Part shown: in pieces, positions 1 through 7,288 of the stretch
Position numbering within the stretch: position 1 is the first letter of the stretch
How the letters are laid out: the number at the start of each line of letters is the position of its first letter
Origin: Agromyces salentinus
Lineage (GTDB): Bacteria; Actinomycetota; Actinomycetes; Actinomycetales; Microbacteriaceae
Reading direction: 5' to 3'
Assembly (NCBI RefSeq): GCF_009749395.1
Contig: NZ_WBIR01000027.1
Coordinates: 1 to 41,894 of the forward strand
DNA: 41,894 nt
Position numbers and translations under genes: made by a program
The notes under the pieces: generated by a model
Told to the model about the DNA's origin: nothing
Databases searched by the model: none
The model's input: only the letters and a program-made list of their open reading frames with translations

Positions 1-132
1 GCATCCAACACGGAACGCGCAGCAGCCTTGCCAACCTGGCTCGACCACTACAACCTAGACAGAACCCACCTCGGCATCGGAGGCAAAACCCCCATCGACC
101 GAATCAACAACGGTCGAGGTCAGTACATCTAG
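1..132 (+). pseudogene. IS481-type transposase, C-terminal fragment (cut by window edge)
   Basis: Frame 1 reads 43 codons to a TAG at 130-132. The residues WLDHYNLDRTHLGIGGKTP and the ending NNGRGQYI match the C-terminal end of IS481/IS3-type DDE integrases, where a W-x-x-x-YN-x-x-R-x-H block is followed by G-G-x-x-P and N-N. Only the tail is visible, so it may be complete upstream. Codons such as AGA, CTA, AAA and GGA are used here but are rare in the neighbouring genes, which fits a mobile origin. No terminal inverted repeat is recognisable between the stop and lexA. Confidence 0.7.
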
Positions 133-149
133 CGCCCGCGGAACGCGAA

Positions 150-180
150 CGGCGGGCGACGCGTCATGCGTCGCCCGCCG
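150..180. terminator. Hairpin terminator between transposase tail and lexA
   Basis: Perfect 13-bp inverted repeat (150-162 with 168-180) around a 5-base loop. It lies 37 bases beyond the lexA stop on the minus strand and 17 bases beyond the transposase stop on the plus strand, so it can serve both converging transcripts. It has no long T tract, as is common in high-GC actinobacteria. Confidence 0.7.
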
Positions 181-216
181 TGCTGTTTCAGGGCAGGCCT
201 GGAACGGCGCTGTCCG

Positions 217-906
217 TCAGACCGACCGGAGGACGGCGACGATCTTGCCGAGCACGTCGGCGGCGTCGCCGAGGATGGGCTCGAAGGCGCTGTTGCGGGG
301 GAGCAGCCAGGTGTGGCCGTCGCGCTGCCGGAAGACCTTGACGGTCGCCTCGCCGTCGAGCATCGCCGCGACGATCTCGCCGTTCTCGGCGGTGCGCTGG
401 GAGCGCACCACGACCCAGTCGCCGTCGCAGATGGCGGCATCGATCATGGAGTCGCCGACGACCTTCAGCATGAACAGCTCGCCCTTGCCGACGAGCTGCC
501 TCGGGAGCGGGAAGACCTCGTCGACCTGCTGTTCCGCGGTGATCGGGATGCCGGCGGCGATGCGGCCGACCAGGGGGACCATCGCGGCGTCGCCGACGGG
601 CGTCGGTTCGCCCACGGAGGCCGTGCGGCTCTCGGTGCCTGGGAGCTCGATGAGCACCTCGAGCGCACGGGGCCGGTTGGGATCGCGGCGGAGGTAGCCG
701 GCGAGCTCGAGCTGGTTGAGCTGGTGGGTCACGCTCGAGAGCGAGGACAGGCCGACGGCGTCGCCGATCTCGCGCATGCTCGGCGGGTAGCCGCGGCCGG
801 CGACCGAGCGCTGGATCGCCTCGAGGATCGCGATCTGCTTCGCACTGAGGCTCTTGCGGCGTCGGCTGCGGCCGGACTCGCGCAGGTCGTCGAGTTCGGT
901 GCTCAT
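217..906 (-). CDS. lexA: LexA, SOS repressor and self-cleaving peptidase
   Basis: 229 aa, the usual length for actinobacterial LexA. Residues about 18-85 form the winged-helix DNA-binding domain ([11 protein letters not shown], then the recognition region [13 protein letters not shown]). The autocleavage bond is Ala118-Gly119 in RIAAGIP. The S24 peptidase domain has the catalytic Ser153 in GDSM and Lys190 in ATVKVF. LexA binds SOS boxes as a dimer and is cleaved with RecA* after DNA damage. It is divergent from a LysM gene, and the 253-base region between them holds a LexA box overlapping its own -35, implying autoregulation. Confidence 0.98.
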   Translation of the reverse strand: MSTELDDLRESGRSRRRKSLSAKQIAILEAIQRSVAGRGYPPSMREIGDAVGLSSLSSVTHQLNQLELAGYLRRDPNRPRALEVLIELPGTESRTASVGEPTPVGDAAMVPLVGRIAAGIPITAEQQVDEVFPLPRQLVGKGELFMLKVVGDSMIDAAICDGDWVVVRSQRTAENGEIVAAMLDGEATVKVFRQRDGHTWLLPRNSAFEPILGDAADVLGKIVAVLRSV

Positions 907-977
907 CGTCGCTCCTCAGTTCCGGTCCATCGAACCGATGTCGGTGGTGTCTGATCGACTGTCGTCGGACATTCGAA

Positions 978-1006
978 ACTGTATCCGCCCCGCAGGGGTG
1001 CGGCAA
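978..1006 (-). promoter_or_regulatory. lexA promoter (minus strand)
   Basis: Read on the minus strand: TTGCCG (1006-1001), a 17-base spacer, then TACAGT (983-978). This predicts a start near 971 and a roughly 65-base 5' UTR for lexA. The -35 overlaps the LexA box at 1004-1017. Confidence 0.55.
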
Positions 1007-1017
1007 ACATGCGTTCG
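1004..1017. promoter_or_regulatory. LexA (SOS) box
   Basis: CAAACATGCGTTCG matches the actinobacterial/Bacillus-type SOS consensus CGAAC-N4-GTTCG with one mismatch (G to A in the left half). It overlaps the predicted lexA -35 and lies between lexA and the divergent LysM gene. Confidence 0.7.
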
Positions 1018-1062
1018 AGTGTGTCGCGAGATCCGTGGCGAGATTCGCTCGAGACGAGGTTC

Positions 1063-1091
1063 TTGCGATGTTCGATATTCGAAGATATATT
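1063..1091 (+). promoter_or_regulatory. Promoter of the LysM gene
   Basis: TTGCGA (1063-1068), a 17-base spacer, then TATATT (1086-1091): the best sigma70-type promoter in the window. The spacer contains a perfect 5-3-5 dyad TTCGA-TAT-TCGAA (1071-1083), a possible operator. The predicted start is near 1098, giving a roughly 60-base UTR. Confidence 0.6.
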
Positions 1092-1159
1092 CGGAACAGA
1101 GTTTCGCATCCGGCCCTCCCGGCCGAGGGCCGGATGCGACTCGCTTCAGGAGGTGCGAG

Positions 1160-1549
1160 ATGAGCGCAGTGATGGTCACCGGTTCGTATGCCGGCAACTC
1201 CGCGACGAGCGGATTCGACCCGCATGCCTTCGACGGAGTACGGAGCCGCCTGCGGCTGACCCGGCGCGGGCGAGTCGTCCTGACGATCCTGTCCGCGATT
1301 CCCGTCGCCGTGTTCGCAGCCGTCCTGGTGCTCGGCAGCGGGGGAGCGGCGGCCGAAGTCGATGCGCCCTCCAACGTCGGTCTCTCCTACCTGACCGTCG
1401 CCGACGGCGAGTCGCTCTGGGGCATCGCGGAATCGATCGCCCCGGGCAGCGATCCGCGCGAGATCATCTCCGAGATCATGCGGCTCAATGGGCTCGACGA
1501 CTCCACGGTGCAGCCCGGGCAGCGGCTCGCCCTGCCCGCCGTGCGGTGA
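1160..1549 (+). CDS. Membrane-anchored LysM-domain protein, candidate SOS cell-division inhibitor
   Basis: 129 aa. The start at 1160 is chosen for the Shine-Dalgarno CAGGAGGTG at 1147-1155. A basic N-terminal segment (RSRLRLTRRGR) precedes one membrane segment at about 38-60, then a LysM peptidoglycan-binding module at about 78-126 (YLTVADGESLWGIAESIAP ... NGLDDSTVQPGQRL). The expected topology is inside-to-outside, with LysM facing the wall. Small LysM or wall-acting proteins divergent from lexA are the SOS division inhibitors in other Gram-positives (YneA in Bacillus; Rv2719c/ChiZ and DivS occupy the same locus in mycobacteria and corynebacteria). The role here is inferred from that synteny; no hydrolase domain is visible. 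Confidence 0.85.
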   Translation: MSAVMVTGSYAGNSATSGFDPHAFDGVRSRLRLTRRGRVVLTILSAIPVAVFAAVLVLGSGGAAAEVDAPSNVGLSYLTVADGESLWGIAESIAPGSDPREIISEIMRLNGLDDSTVQPGQRLALPAVR

Positions 1550-1597
1550 GCATCTCACTGCATGTCTCGGCGGCAGAGGCGCCGCTGGTCGCATCGC

Positions 1598-1613
1598 TAG
1601 CATTGATCGGGTG
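1598..1613 (+). promoter_or_regulatory. -10 element and leaderless start of hisC
   Basis: TAGCAT (1598-1603) is followed by 7 bases and then the GTG start at 1611. No Shine-Dalgarno sequence is present in between. This predicts a leaderless mRNA. Confidence 0.55.
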
Positions 1614-2723
1614 ACCACCCTCGACGACCTGCCCATCCGCGATGACCTCCGCGGCCGAAGCCCCTACGGCGCGCCGCAGAAGGCCGTGCCCGTCGCGCTG
1701 AACGTCAACGAGAACACGCATCCCATTCCCGAGGCGGTTGCCCACGACATCGTCGCCAGGGTTGCGGCGGCGATCCTCCAGCTGAACCGATACCCCGACC
1801 GCGAGTTCTCCGAGCTCCGAGCGGCGTTCGCGCGCTACCTGGGTCACGGACTCGCCGCCGACCAGATCTGGGCGGCCAACGGGTCGAACGAGGTGCTGCA
1901 GCACGTCCTGCAGGCGTTCGGCGGACCGGGGCGCACGGCGCTCGGCTTCGCACCGACCTACTCGATGTACGGGCTCCTCTCCACGGGCACCGGCACGGCG
2001 TGGGTCGTGGGCGGGCGCGACGACGAGTTCGAGCTCACCCCCGAGACCGCCGTGGCCGCGGTGCGCGAGCACGACCCCGACATCGTGCTGCTGTGCTCGC
2101 CGAACAACCCCACAGGGACCCCGCTCTCGCACGAGACGATCACGGCGGTCGTCGAGGCCGCGCGCGGCATCGTGGTCGTCGACGAGGCCTACCACGAGTT
2201 CGCCGACGCCGGCACGCCGAGCGCGCTCGAACTGCTCGACGGTCGTCCTCGACTCATCGTCTCGCGCACCATGAGCAAGGCGTTCGCCTTCGCCGGTGCC
2301 CGCGTCGGCTATCTGGCCGCGGACCCCGCCGTCGTCGACGCGCTCCGGCTCGTTCGGCTTCCGTACCACCTGTCCGCCCTCACCCAGGCGGCGGCGCTCG
2401 CGGCACTCGCGCACAGCGACGAGATGCTCGCGATGGTCGACGACATCCGCGGGCAGCGCGAGCGCATCTCCGAGGAGCTCGCGCGCCTCGGGTTCCACCC
2501 GTACCGCAGTGGTGCGAACTTCGTGCTGTTCGGTGGCGTCGACGACCCGGCCGCGGTCTTCACGGGGCTCCTCGAGCGCGGCATCCTGATCCGTGACGTC
2601 GGTCTTCCCGGCTGCCTCCGGGTGACCGCGGGCACCGAGGCCGAGACGACCGCGTTCCTCGAGGCGATCGCCGGGTTCGCACCCGGATCCGCGTCCGGCG
2701 CCGCGAATAGGATGGACGCATGA
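1611..2723 (+). CDS. hisC: Histidinol-phosphate aminotransferase HisC
   Basis: 370 aa from the GTG at 1611. A fold-type I PLP aminotransferase that converts imidazole-acetol phosphate plus glutamate to histidinol phosphate. Motifs in order: [11 protein letters not shown] near the N-terminus, ANGSNE at 90-94, SPNNPTGTP with the cofactor Asn at about 165, VVDEAYHEF with Asp191, and [12 protein letters not shown] with the Schiff-base Lys223. The frame stays open back to 1488, but that would overlap the LysM gene and has no ribosome site; the TAGCAT hexamer 7 bases before 1611 supports the GTG. It overlaps hisB by 4 bases (ATGA) and starts a his cluster with hisB and hisH. hisD, hisG, hisF and hisI/E are not in this window. 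Confidence 0.96.
   Translation: MTTLDDLPIRDDLRGRSPYGAPQKAVPVALNVNENTHPIPEAVAHDIVARVAAAILQLNRYPDREFSELRAAFARYLGHGLAADQIWAANGSNEVLQHVLQAFGGPGRTALGFAPTYSMYGLLSTGTGTAWVVGGRDDEFELTPETAVAAVREHDPDIVLLCSPNNPTGTPLSHETITAVVEAARGIVVVDEAYHEFADAGTPSALELLDGRPRLIVSRTMSKAFAFAGARVGYLAADPAVVDALRLVRLPYHLSALTQAAALAALAHSDEMLAMVDDIRGQRERISEELARLGFHPYRSGANFVLFGGVDDPAAVFTGLLERGILIRDVGLPGCLRVTAGTEAETTAFLEAIAGFAPGSASGAANRMDA
2708..2722 (+). promoter_or_regulatory. TAGGAT element before hisB (internal promoter or ribosome site)
   Basis: TAGGAT (2708-2713) lies 6 bases before the hisB ATG, inside the end of hisC. It fits the leaderless -10 pattern seen elsewhere in the window, but AGGA could equally act as a Shine-Dalgarno sequence. 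The 15-mer ending in the ATG differs at only two positions from the one before the arginine-rich leader frame at 31077-31091. Confidence 0.4.
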
Positions 2724-3334
2724 CCACTTCGAACGCCCCGCGCACGGCCCGGGTGCAGCGCGAGACGAGCGAGTCGAGCATCGACCTCTCGATCGACCTC
2801 GACGGCACGGGCGCCAGCGAGATCGAGACCTCGGTGCCGTTCTACGACCACCTGCTCACGGCGTTCGCGAAGCACTCGCTGACCGACCTCACCGTGCGGG
2901 CCTCCGGGGACACCCACATCGACGTGCACCACACCGTCGAAGACGTGGGAATCGTGCTCGGGCAGGCGATCAGGCAGGCGCTCGGCGACAAGCGCGGCAT
3001 CTCCCGCTACGGCGCTGCCCTCGTGCCCCTCGACGAGGCGCTCGTCCAGGCGGTCGTCGATATCTCGGGCCGGCCCTACCTCGTGCACGCCGGCGAGCCC
3101 GCCGGGTTCGAGTACCACCTCATCGGCGGCCACTTCACGGGTTCCATGGTGCGCCACGTCTTCGAGGCGATCACGTTCAACGCGGGCCTGACGGTGCACG
3201 TGAACGTGCTCGGCGGGCGCGACGCGCACCACATCGCCGAGGCGGAGTTCAAGGCGTTCGCGCGGGCGTTCCGCCAGGCGAAGGCGTTCGATCCGCTCGT
3301 CTCCGGCATCCCCTCGACCAAGGGGGCCCTGTGA
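2720..3334 (+). CDS. hisB: Imidazoleglycerol-phosphate dehydratase HisB
   Basis: 204 aa, the length of monofunctional bacterial dehydratases (no phosphatase fusion as in E. coli). It dehydrates imidazole glycerol phosphate to imidazole-acetol phosphate, the substrate of HisC next door. Both metal-binding histidine-rich repeats of the family are present: [18 protein letters not shown] in the first half and [16 protein letters not shown] near the C-terminus. The opening block [18 protein letters not shown] is also typical. The ATG overlaps the hisC stop by 4 bases and the stop overlaps the hisH GTG by 4 bases, so the three are translationally coupled. Confidence 0.98.
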   Translation: MTTSNAPRTARVQRETSESSIDLSIDLDGTGASEIETSVPFYDHLLTAFAKHSLTDLTVRASGDTHIDVHHTVEDVGIVLGQAIRQALGDKRGISRYGAALVPLDEALVQAVVDISGRPYLVHAGEPAGFEYHLIGGHFTGSMVRHVFEAITFNAGLTVHVNVLGGRDAHHIAEAEFKAFARAFRQAKAFDPLVSGIPSTKGAL

Positions 3335-3969
3335 GTCGTCCTCGGCGCGTGGTGGTGCTCGACTACGGGTCGGGCAACGTGCACTCCGCGGCCAAGGCGC
3401 TCGAGCGCGCCGGCGCCGAGGTCGAGCTCACGGCCGACCGGGCGGCGGCCCTCGAGGCCGACGGCCTGCTCGTGCCCGGCGTGGGCGCGTTCGACGCCGT
3501 CGTCTCGCAGTTGAAGGCCGTGCGCGGCGACGAGATCATCGACCGGCGCCTGGCCGGGGGGCGGCACGTGCTCGGCATCTGCGTGGGCATGCAGGTGCTC
3601 TTCGAGCGCGGCGTCGAGCGCGGCACCCAGACCGAGGGGCTCGGCGAATGGCCGGGCACGGTCGCCGAACTCCCGGCCGAGGTCCTCCCGCACATGGGCT
3701 GGAACACCGTGCAGCCCGACGAGGGCTCGGTGCTCTTCGACGGCATCGCCGACGAGCGCTTCTACTTCGTGCACTCGTTCGCCGCCCAGGAGTGGACGCT
3801 CGACGTCATGCCGCCGTTCCCGAAACCGAGGCTCACCTGGGCCGAGCACGGCGGCAGGTTCCTCGCCGCGGTCGAGAACGGCCCGCTGTCGGCGACGCAG
3901 TTCCACCCTGAGAAGTCCGCCGATGCCGGCATCCGACTGCTGTCGAACTGGCTGCGCTCGCTCGAGTGA
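3331..3969 (+). CDS. hisH: Imidazole glycerol phosphate synthase, glutaminase subunit HisH
   Basis: 212 aa, GTG start with AAGGGGG 5 bases upstream. A class I glutamine amidotransferase that supplies ammonia to HisF. The oxyanion loop PGVGAF and the catalytic triad are visible: Cys84 in GICVGMQ, His192 and Glu194 in FHPEKS. DYGSGN near the N-terminus is typical of HisH. Its partner HisF is not in this window and must be encoded elsewhere. After it comes a small hairpin and a separate promoter for hisA, so hisCBH probably ends here. Confidence 0.97.
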   Translation: MSRPRRVVVLDYGSGNVHSAAKALERAGAEVELTADRAAALEADGLLVPGVGAFDAVVSQLKAVRGDEIIDRRLAGGRHVLGICVGMQVLFERGVERGTQTEGLGEWPGTVAELPAEVLPHMGWNTVQPDEGSVLFDGIADERFYFVHSFAAQEWTLDVMPPFPKPRLTWAEHGGRFLAAVENGPLSATQFHPEKSADAGIRLLSNWLRSLE

Positions 3970-3991
3970 CCGACCGGGCGCGTCACACGAT

Positions 3992-4008
3992 CCGGGCGCT
4001 GCGCCCGG
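3992..4008 (+). terminator. Short GC hairpin between hisH and hisA
   Basis: CCGGGCG-CTG-CGCCCGG, a perfect 7-bp stem with a 3-base loop, 23 bases after the hisH stop and 8 bases before the hisA -10. There is no T tract, so it is a weak terminator or an mRNA 3'-end stabiliser. Confidence 0.4.
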
Positions 4009-4015
4009 TGCGGGC

Positions 4016-4071
4016 TAGGATTCTGTGACTGTGCCGATGCCGCGGTTCTGCGGCATCCGAATTCCCGAGGA
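4016..4071 (+). promoter_or_regulatory. hisA/priA -10 element and hairpin leader
   Basis: TAGGAT (4016-4021) lies about 55 bases before the start. The predicted UTR contains a perfect 8-bp hairpin, GATGCCGC/GCGGCATC (4036-4043 with 4050-4057), then GAGGA (4067-4071), which is 5 bases before ATG 4077. hisA therefore has its own leadered transcript, unlike hisC. Confidence 0.45.
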
Positions 4072-4076
4072 CAGTG

Positions 4077-4826
4077 ATGAGTGAGTTCAACAAGACCCCC
4101 CGCCTCGTGCTGCTTCCCGCGGTCGACGTGGCGGGCGGCAAAGCCGTTCGCCTGACCAAGGGCGAAGCCGGTACCGAGACGAACTACGGCGATCCCATCG
4201 ATGCGGCGGTCGACTGGGCCGAGCAGGGTGCCGAGTGGATCCACCTCGTCGACCTCGACGCGGCCTTCGGGCGCGGCTCGAACGGCGGCGTGCTGAAGAA
4301 GGTCATCCGCCAGGTGCGCGGCCGGGTGAACATCGAACTCTCCGGCGGCATCCGCGACGATGAGTCGCTGGAGCACGCGCTCGAGATCGGCGCGAAGCGC
4401 ATCAACCTCGGCACCGCGGCGCTCGAGAACCCCGAGTGGGCTGCTTCCGTCATCGCGCAGTACGGCGAGGCGATCGCCGTCGGGCTCGACGTGCGCGGCA
4501 CCACGCTCGCGGCACGCGGCTGGACGAAGGACGGCGGTGACCTCTGGCAGGTCATGGACCGCCTCGAGGAGGCGGGCGCCGCCCGGTACGTCGTCACCGA
4601 CGTGACGAAGGACGGCACCCTGCAGGGGCCGAACCTCGACCTCCTCCGTCAGGTCATGGACCGCACGCACCGGCCCGTCGTGGCGTCCGGCGGCATCTCG
4701 AACCTCGACGACATCGCCGCGCTCCGCGAACTCGTGCCGCTCGGCCTCGAGGGCGCGATCGTGGGCAAGGCGCTCTACGCGGGCGCGTTCACGCTGCCCG
4801 AGGCGCTGGATGTCGCATCCCACTGA
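4077..4826 (+). CDS. priA: HisA/PriA phosphoribosyl isomerase (bifunctional HisA/TrpF type)
   Basis: 249 aa TIM barrel. ATG 4077 is preferred over GTG 4074 because GAGGA lies 5 bases from it but only 2 from the GTG. General-acid/base aspartates are Asp17 (PAVDVAGG) and Asp175 ([10 protein letters not shown]). Phosphate loops are LSGGIRDD and ASGGIS. Actinobacterial PriA performs both the HisA (ProFAR) and TrpF (PRA) isomerisations; the Arg-Gly-Trp loop (147-149, [10 protein letters not shown]) used by PriA for the dual substrate is present, so I call it PriA. Dual function is inferred from this motif; whether a separate trpF exists cannot be seen here. The end overlaps the next gene by 17 bases. 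Confidence 0.94.
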   Translation: MSEFNKTPRLVLLPAVDVAGGKAVRLTKGEAGTETNYGDPIDAAVDWAEQGAEWIHLVDLDAAFGRGSNGGVLKKVIRQVRGRVNIELSGGIRDDESLEHALEIGAKRINLGTAALENPEWAASVIAQYGEAIAVGLDVRGTTLAARGWTKDGGDLWQVMDRLEEAGAARYVVTDVTKDGTLQGPNLDLLRQVMDRTHRPVVASGGISNLDDIAALRELVPLGLEGAIVGKALYAGAFTLPEALDVASH

Positions 4827-5742
4827 GCCCGGCGACCGTGCCCGGGACGCGGATGCCGTGGCGCGGCGCGTGAGCGGCGAGCCCGGAGCCTCGCCCGAGG
4901 GGGCGAGCGCACCCGAGGTCGCGGCCGATGCCGTGCCTGGGCTCGACCCCGACCAGCAGCACGCGCAGCCCGGTGGTCGCACGGACTCGGCCGGCGCGCC
5001 GTGGGCCGGGCGGTCGTTCGCTCCGAATCCGCACGCGGCCGATGACGGAGGCGCCCCGGAGGCGCTCGCGGCGGCGCTCTCCGCGTTCCGCAGCGGCGAC
5101 GGAGGCCAGGCCGAGGTGGTCGCGGCCTTCGGCGGGGCACGGCTGCTCATCCCGCTCCTCGCTGAGCTGGGCGACGGCGGAACCGAGGTCGGCGAGCACG
5201 GACTCGCGATCGAGAAGAGCCAGGAGCTCTCCATCGTCACCGTCGAGGGGCCGGACGGCCGGCGCGTGCTGCCCGTCTTCGCCTCGGTCGAGGCGATGTC
5301 CAGATGGAACCCGCTCGCACGACCGGTCCCCGCCGACGGCATCAGGGTCGCGCTGGCTGCGGCGGACGAGGGCACCGACCTCGTCGTGCTGGATCCCGGC
5401 TCGCCGACCGAGTTCGTCTTGCGTCGGCCGGCCATCTGGGCCGTCGCCCAGTCGCAGCCGTGGCATCCGTCGTTCGAATCGGCCGAGGTCCGCATGGCCT
5501 TCGCACGATCGATCTCGACCGAGCTCGCGGTGCTCGGATTCGACCTCGAATCCGGTGACCCCGACGCGCGCCTCGCCGGGCCGGAACTCGTCGTGGAGCT
5601 GTCGTTGGTGAGCGGCCTCGATCGCTCGGAGCTCGACATCGTGCTCGCGCGCCTCGCGCAGCGCTGGGCCGCCGACGATGCGATCGCCACCGGCGTGGAC
5701 TCGCTGAAGGTGCGGCTGCGCGCGGCGCCGGCCTCGGCCTGA
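4810..5742 (+). CDS. SseB-family protein
   Basis: 310 aa. It starts inside the end of hisA/priA (17-base overlap). The first 70 residues are low-complexity, rich in Ala, Gly, Pro and Asp, and probably disordered. The region from about 75 ([38 protein letters not shown]) to about 180 ([22 protein letters not shown]) matches the SseB N-terminal domain, which is widespread next to hisA in actinobacteria and of unknown function. A C-terminal alpha/beta part follows, ending [15 protein letters not shown]. No catalytic residues or membrane segments are recognisable. A start further inside the gene is possible because the N-terminus is poorly constrained. Confidence 0.85.
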   Translation: MSHPTEPGDRARDADAVARRVSGEPGASPEGASAPEVAADAVPGLDPDQQHAQPGGRTDSAGAPWAGRSFAPNPHAADDGGAPEALAAALSAFRSGDGGQAEVVAAFGGARLLIPLLAELGDGGTEVGEHGLAIEKSQELSIVTVEGPDGRRVLPVFASVEAMSRWNPLARPVPADGIRVALAAADEGTDLVVLDPGSPTEFVLRRPAIWAVAQSQPWHPSFESAEVRMAFARSISTELAVLGFDLESGDPDARLAGPELVVELSLVSGLDRSELDIVLARLAQRWAADDAIATGVDSLKVRLRAAPASA

Positions 5743-5769
5743 CGGCTGCTGACGGCTGCTGACGGCTGC
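5740..5769 (+). repeat. Three tandem copies of TGACGGCTGC
   Basis: Three exact 10-base copies. The first copy begins with the TGA stop codon of the SseB-family gene, so each unit carries a TGA; the phase shifts by one base per copy, giving a stop in all three frames. It is probably replication slippage. Confidence 0.9.
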
Positions 5770-5821
5770 GCGAGGTTGCCGCCGCTTCGCGTCGGGTGCA
5801 GAATCACGCCTGGAGGGGCGC

Positions 5822-7204
5822 ATGGTTCGAGTACCGCAGTCCGATGACGAGTTCGGCGCGCCCCTCGCGGCGGCGGCCCGGATCTCCGGCGCCTGGCTCG
5901 AGGGGATGCCGAGCCGCCCCATCGTGCCGGTCACGGGCATCGAGGCCGTGAAGGACCGGCTCGGGCGCGAGCTGCCCCGCACCGGGTCCGACGCCGTCGA
6001 CGTGGTCGAGGCGCTGGCCCGGGCCGTCGAGCCGGGCCTCATGGCGATGCAATCCGCCCGATTCTTCGGGTGGGTCATCGGCGGCACGGCGCCCGCGGCG
6101 CTCGCGGCCGACTGGCTCGTGAGCGCCTGGGACCAGAACTCGGCGCTCCGTGAGGTGACGCCAGGCGTGAACGCGGCCGAGGAGCTCGCCGGCGAGTGGA
6201 TCTGCGAACTGCTCGGGCTGCCGGCCACCACGGTCGCCGGGTTCACGACGGGGGCGACGACCGCCAACCTCGTCGCGCTCGCGGCCGCGCGCCATGCGGT
6301 GCTCGAGCGCGCCGGATGGGACGACGCCGAACTCGGCATCCAGGGGGCCCCGCCCGTGCGGGTCATCGCGGGCGACGAGCATCACCCGTCCGTGGACGTC
6401 GCGCTGCGCGTGCTCGGCCTCGGGCGCCCGCGCGACGTGGCCTCCGACGCCGAGGGCCGGGTGGTTCCCGCGGCGCTCGAGGCGGCGCTCGCCGACGGCG
6501 AGGGGCCGGCGATCGTGTGCCTGCAGGCGGGCAACATCCACTCCGGCGCATCCGACCCGTTCGAGGCCTGCGTGGCGGTCGCGCACGCGGCCGGCGCCTG
6601 GGTGCACGTGGACGGCGCGTTCGGGCTGTGGGCGGCCGCGAGCCCCGCGCTGCGCCACCTCGTCGCCGGCGTCGAGCTCGCCGACTCGTGGACCACCGAC
6701 GCGCACAAGACGCTGAACGTGCCATACGACGCAGGCGTCGTCGCCGTCGCGGAGCCCGCCCACCTCGTCGCCGCGATGACGATGCATGCGGCCTACCTCC
6801 CGGCGGCCTCGACCGGCGTCGACGCCAACGACCGGGTGCTCGAGCTCTCCCGCCGCGCGCGCGGCGTACCGACCTACGCCGCGTTGTGCACGCTCGGACG
6901 GGACGGGGTGGCCCGGCTCGTCGACGGGTTGGTCGAGGCGGCGCAGGCCATCGCCGCCGGGCTGCGCGTCATGCCGGGCGTCGAGGTGTTGAACGAGGTC
7001 TGCTTCACGCAGGTGTGCGCGGCGTTCGACGGGCGCGACGTCGCCGAGATCGCCCGGGCGCTCGACGCCGACGGAGCGGCGCTCGCGCATCACTCGCGCT
7101 GGCGCGACCGGGACGTGCTGCGGTTCTCGGTCAGCAACCGGTCGACGGATGCCGCGGCGGTCGAGGCGGCGCTCGCCGCGGTGCATCGCGTGCTCGGGGC
7201 CTGA
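5822..7204 (+). CDS. PLP-dependent decarboxylase-family protein (group II, aromatic amino acid decarboxylase type)
   Basis: 460 aa, with GGAGGGGCGC directly upstream of ATG 5822. A fold-type I PLP enzyme of the group II decarboxylase family: cofactor-stacking His in EHHPSVD, Asp in HVDGAFGLW, and the Schiff-base Lys in DSWTTDAHKTLNVPYD. GFTTGATTANLVAL matches the phosphate-binding G-x-x-T-x-G-x-x-x-x-N region. The substrate cannot be told; relatives act on aromatic amino acids, glutamate, diaminobutyrate or cysteine derivatives, and some are aldolases or lyases. It stands alone between sseB and lhr, with a hairpin after its stop. Confidence 0.88.
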   Translation: MVRVPQSDDEFGAPLAAAARISGAWLEGMPSRPIVPVTGIEAVKDRLGRELPRTGSDAVDVVEALARAVEPGLMAMQSARFFGWVIGGTAPAALAADWLVSAWDQNSALREVTPGVNAAEELAGEWICELLGLPATTVAGFTTGATTANLVALAAARHAVLERAGWDDAELGIQGAPPVRVIAGDEHHPSVDVALRVLGLGRPRDVASDAEGRVVPAALEAALADGEGPAIVCLQAGNIHSGASDPFEACVAVAHAAGAWVHVDGAFGLWAAASPALRHLVAGVELADSWTTDAHKTLNVPYDAGVVAVAEPAHLVAAMTMHAAYLPAASTGVDANDRVLELSRRARGVPTYAALCTLGRDGVARLVDGLVEAAQAIAAGLRVMPGVEVLNEVCFTQVCAAFDGRDVAEIARALDADGAALAHHSRWRDRDVLRFSVSNRSTDAAAVEAALAAVHRVLGA

Positions 7205-7208
7205 CGCC

Positions 7209-7240
7209 CCGCGCCCGGACGCCAGACACCGGACGCGCGG
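7209..7240 (+). terminator. Hairpin after the PLP decarboxylase gene
   Basis: CCGCGC-CCGG (7209-7218) pairs with CCGG and GCGCGG (7229-7240) around a 10-base loop, with a 2-base bulge. It lies just after the stop at 7204. There is no T tract. Confidence 0.4.
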
Positions 7241-7288
7241 AGCACGGCACACCGCGCGGATGTCGGTCGTTCACGGCAGGATGGGAGG

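Noticed and set aside
931..944. Second possible LexA box near lexA
   Set aside because: CGAACCGATGTCGG has two mismatches in one half-site, too weak to list beside the better box at 1004-1017.
1488..1610. Longer hisC start
   Set aside because: It would overlap the LysM gene and precedes the conserved HisC N-terminus without a ribosome site.
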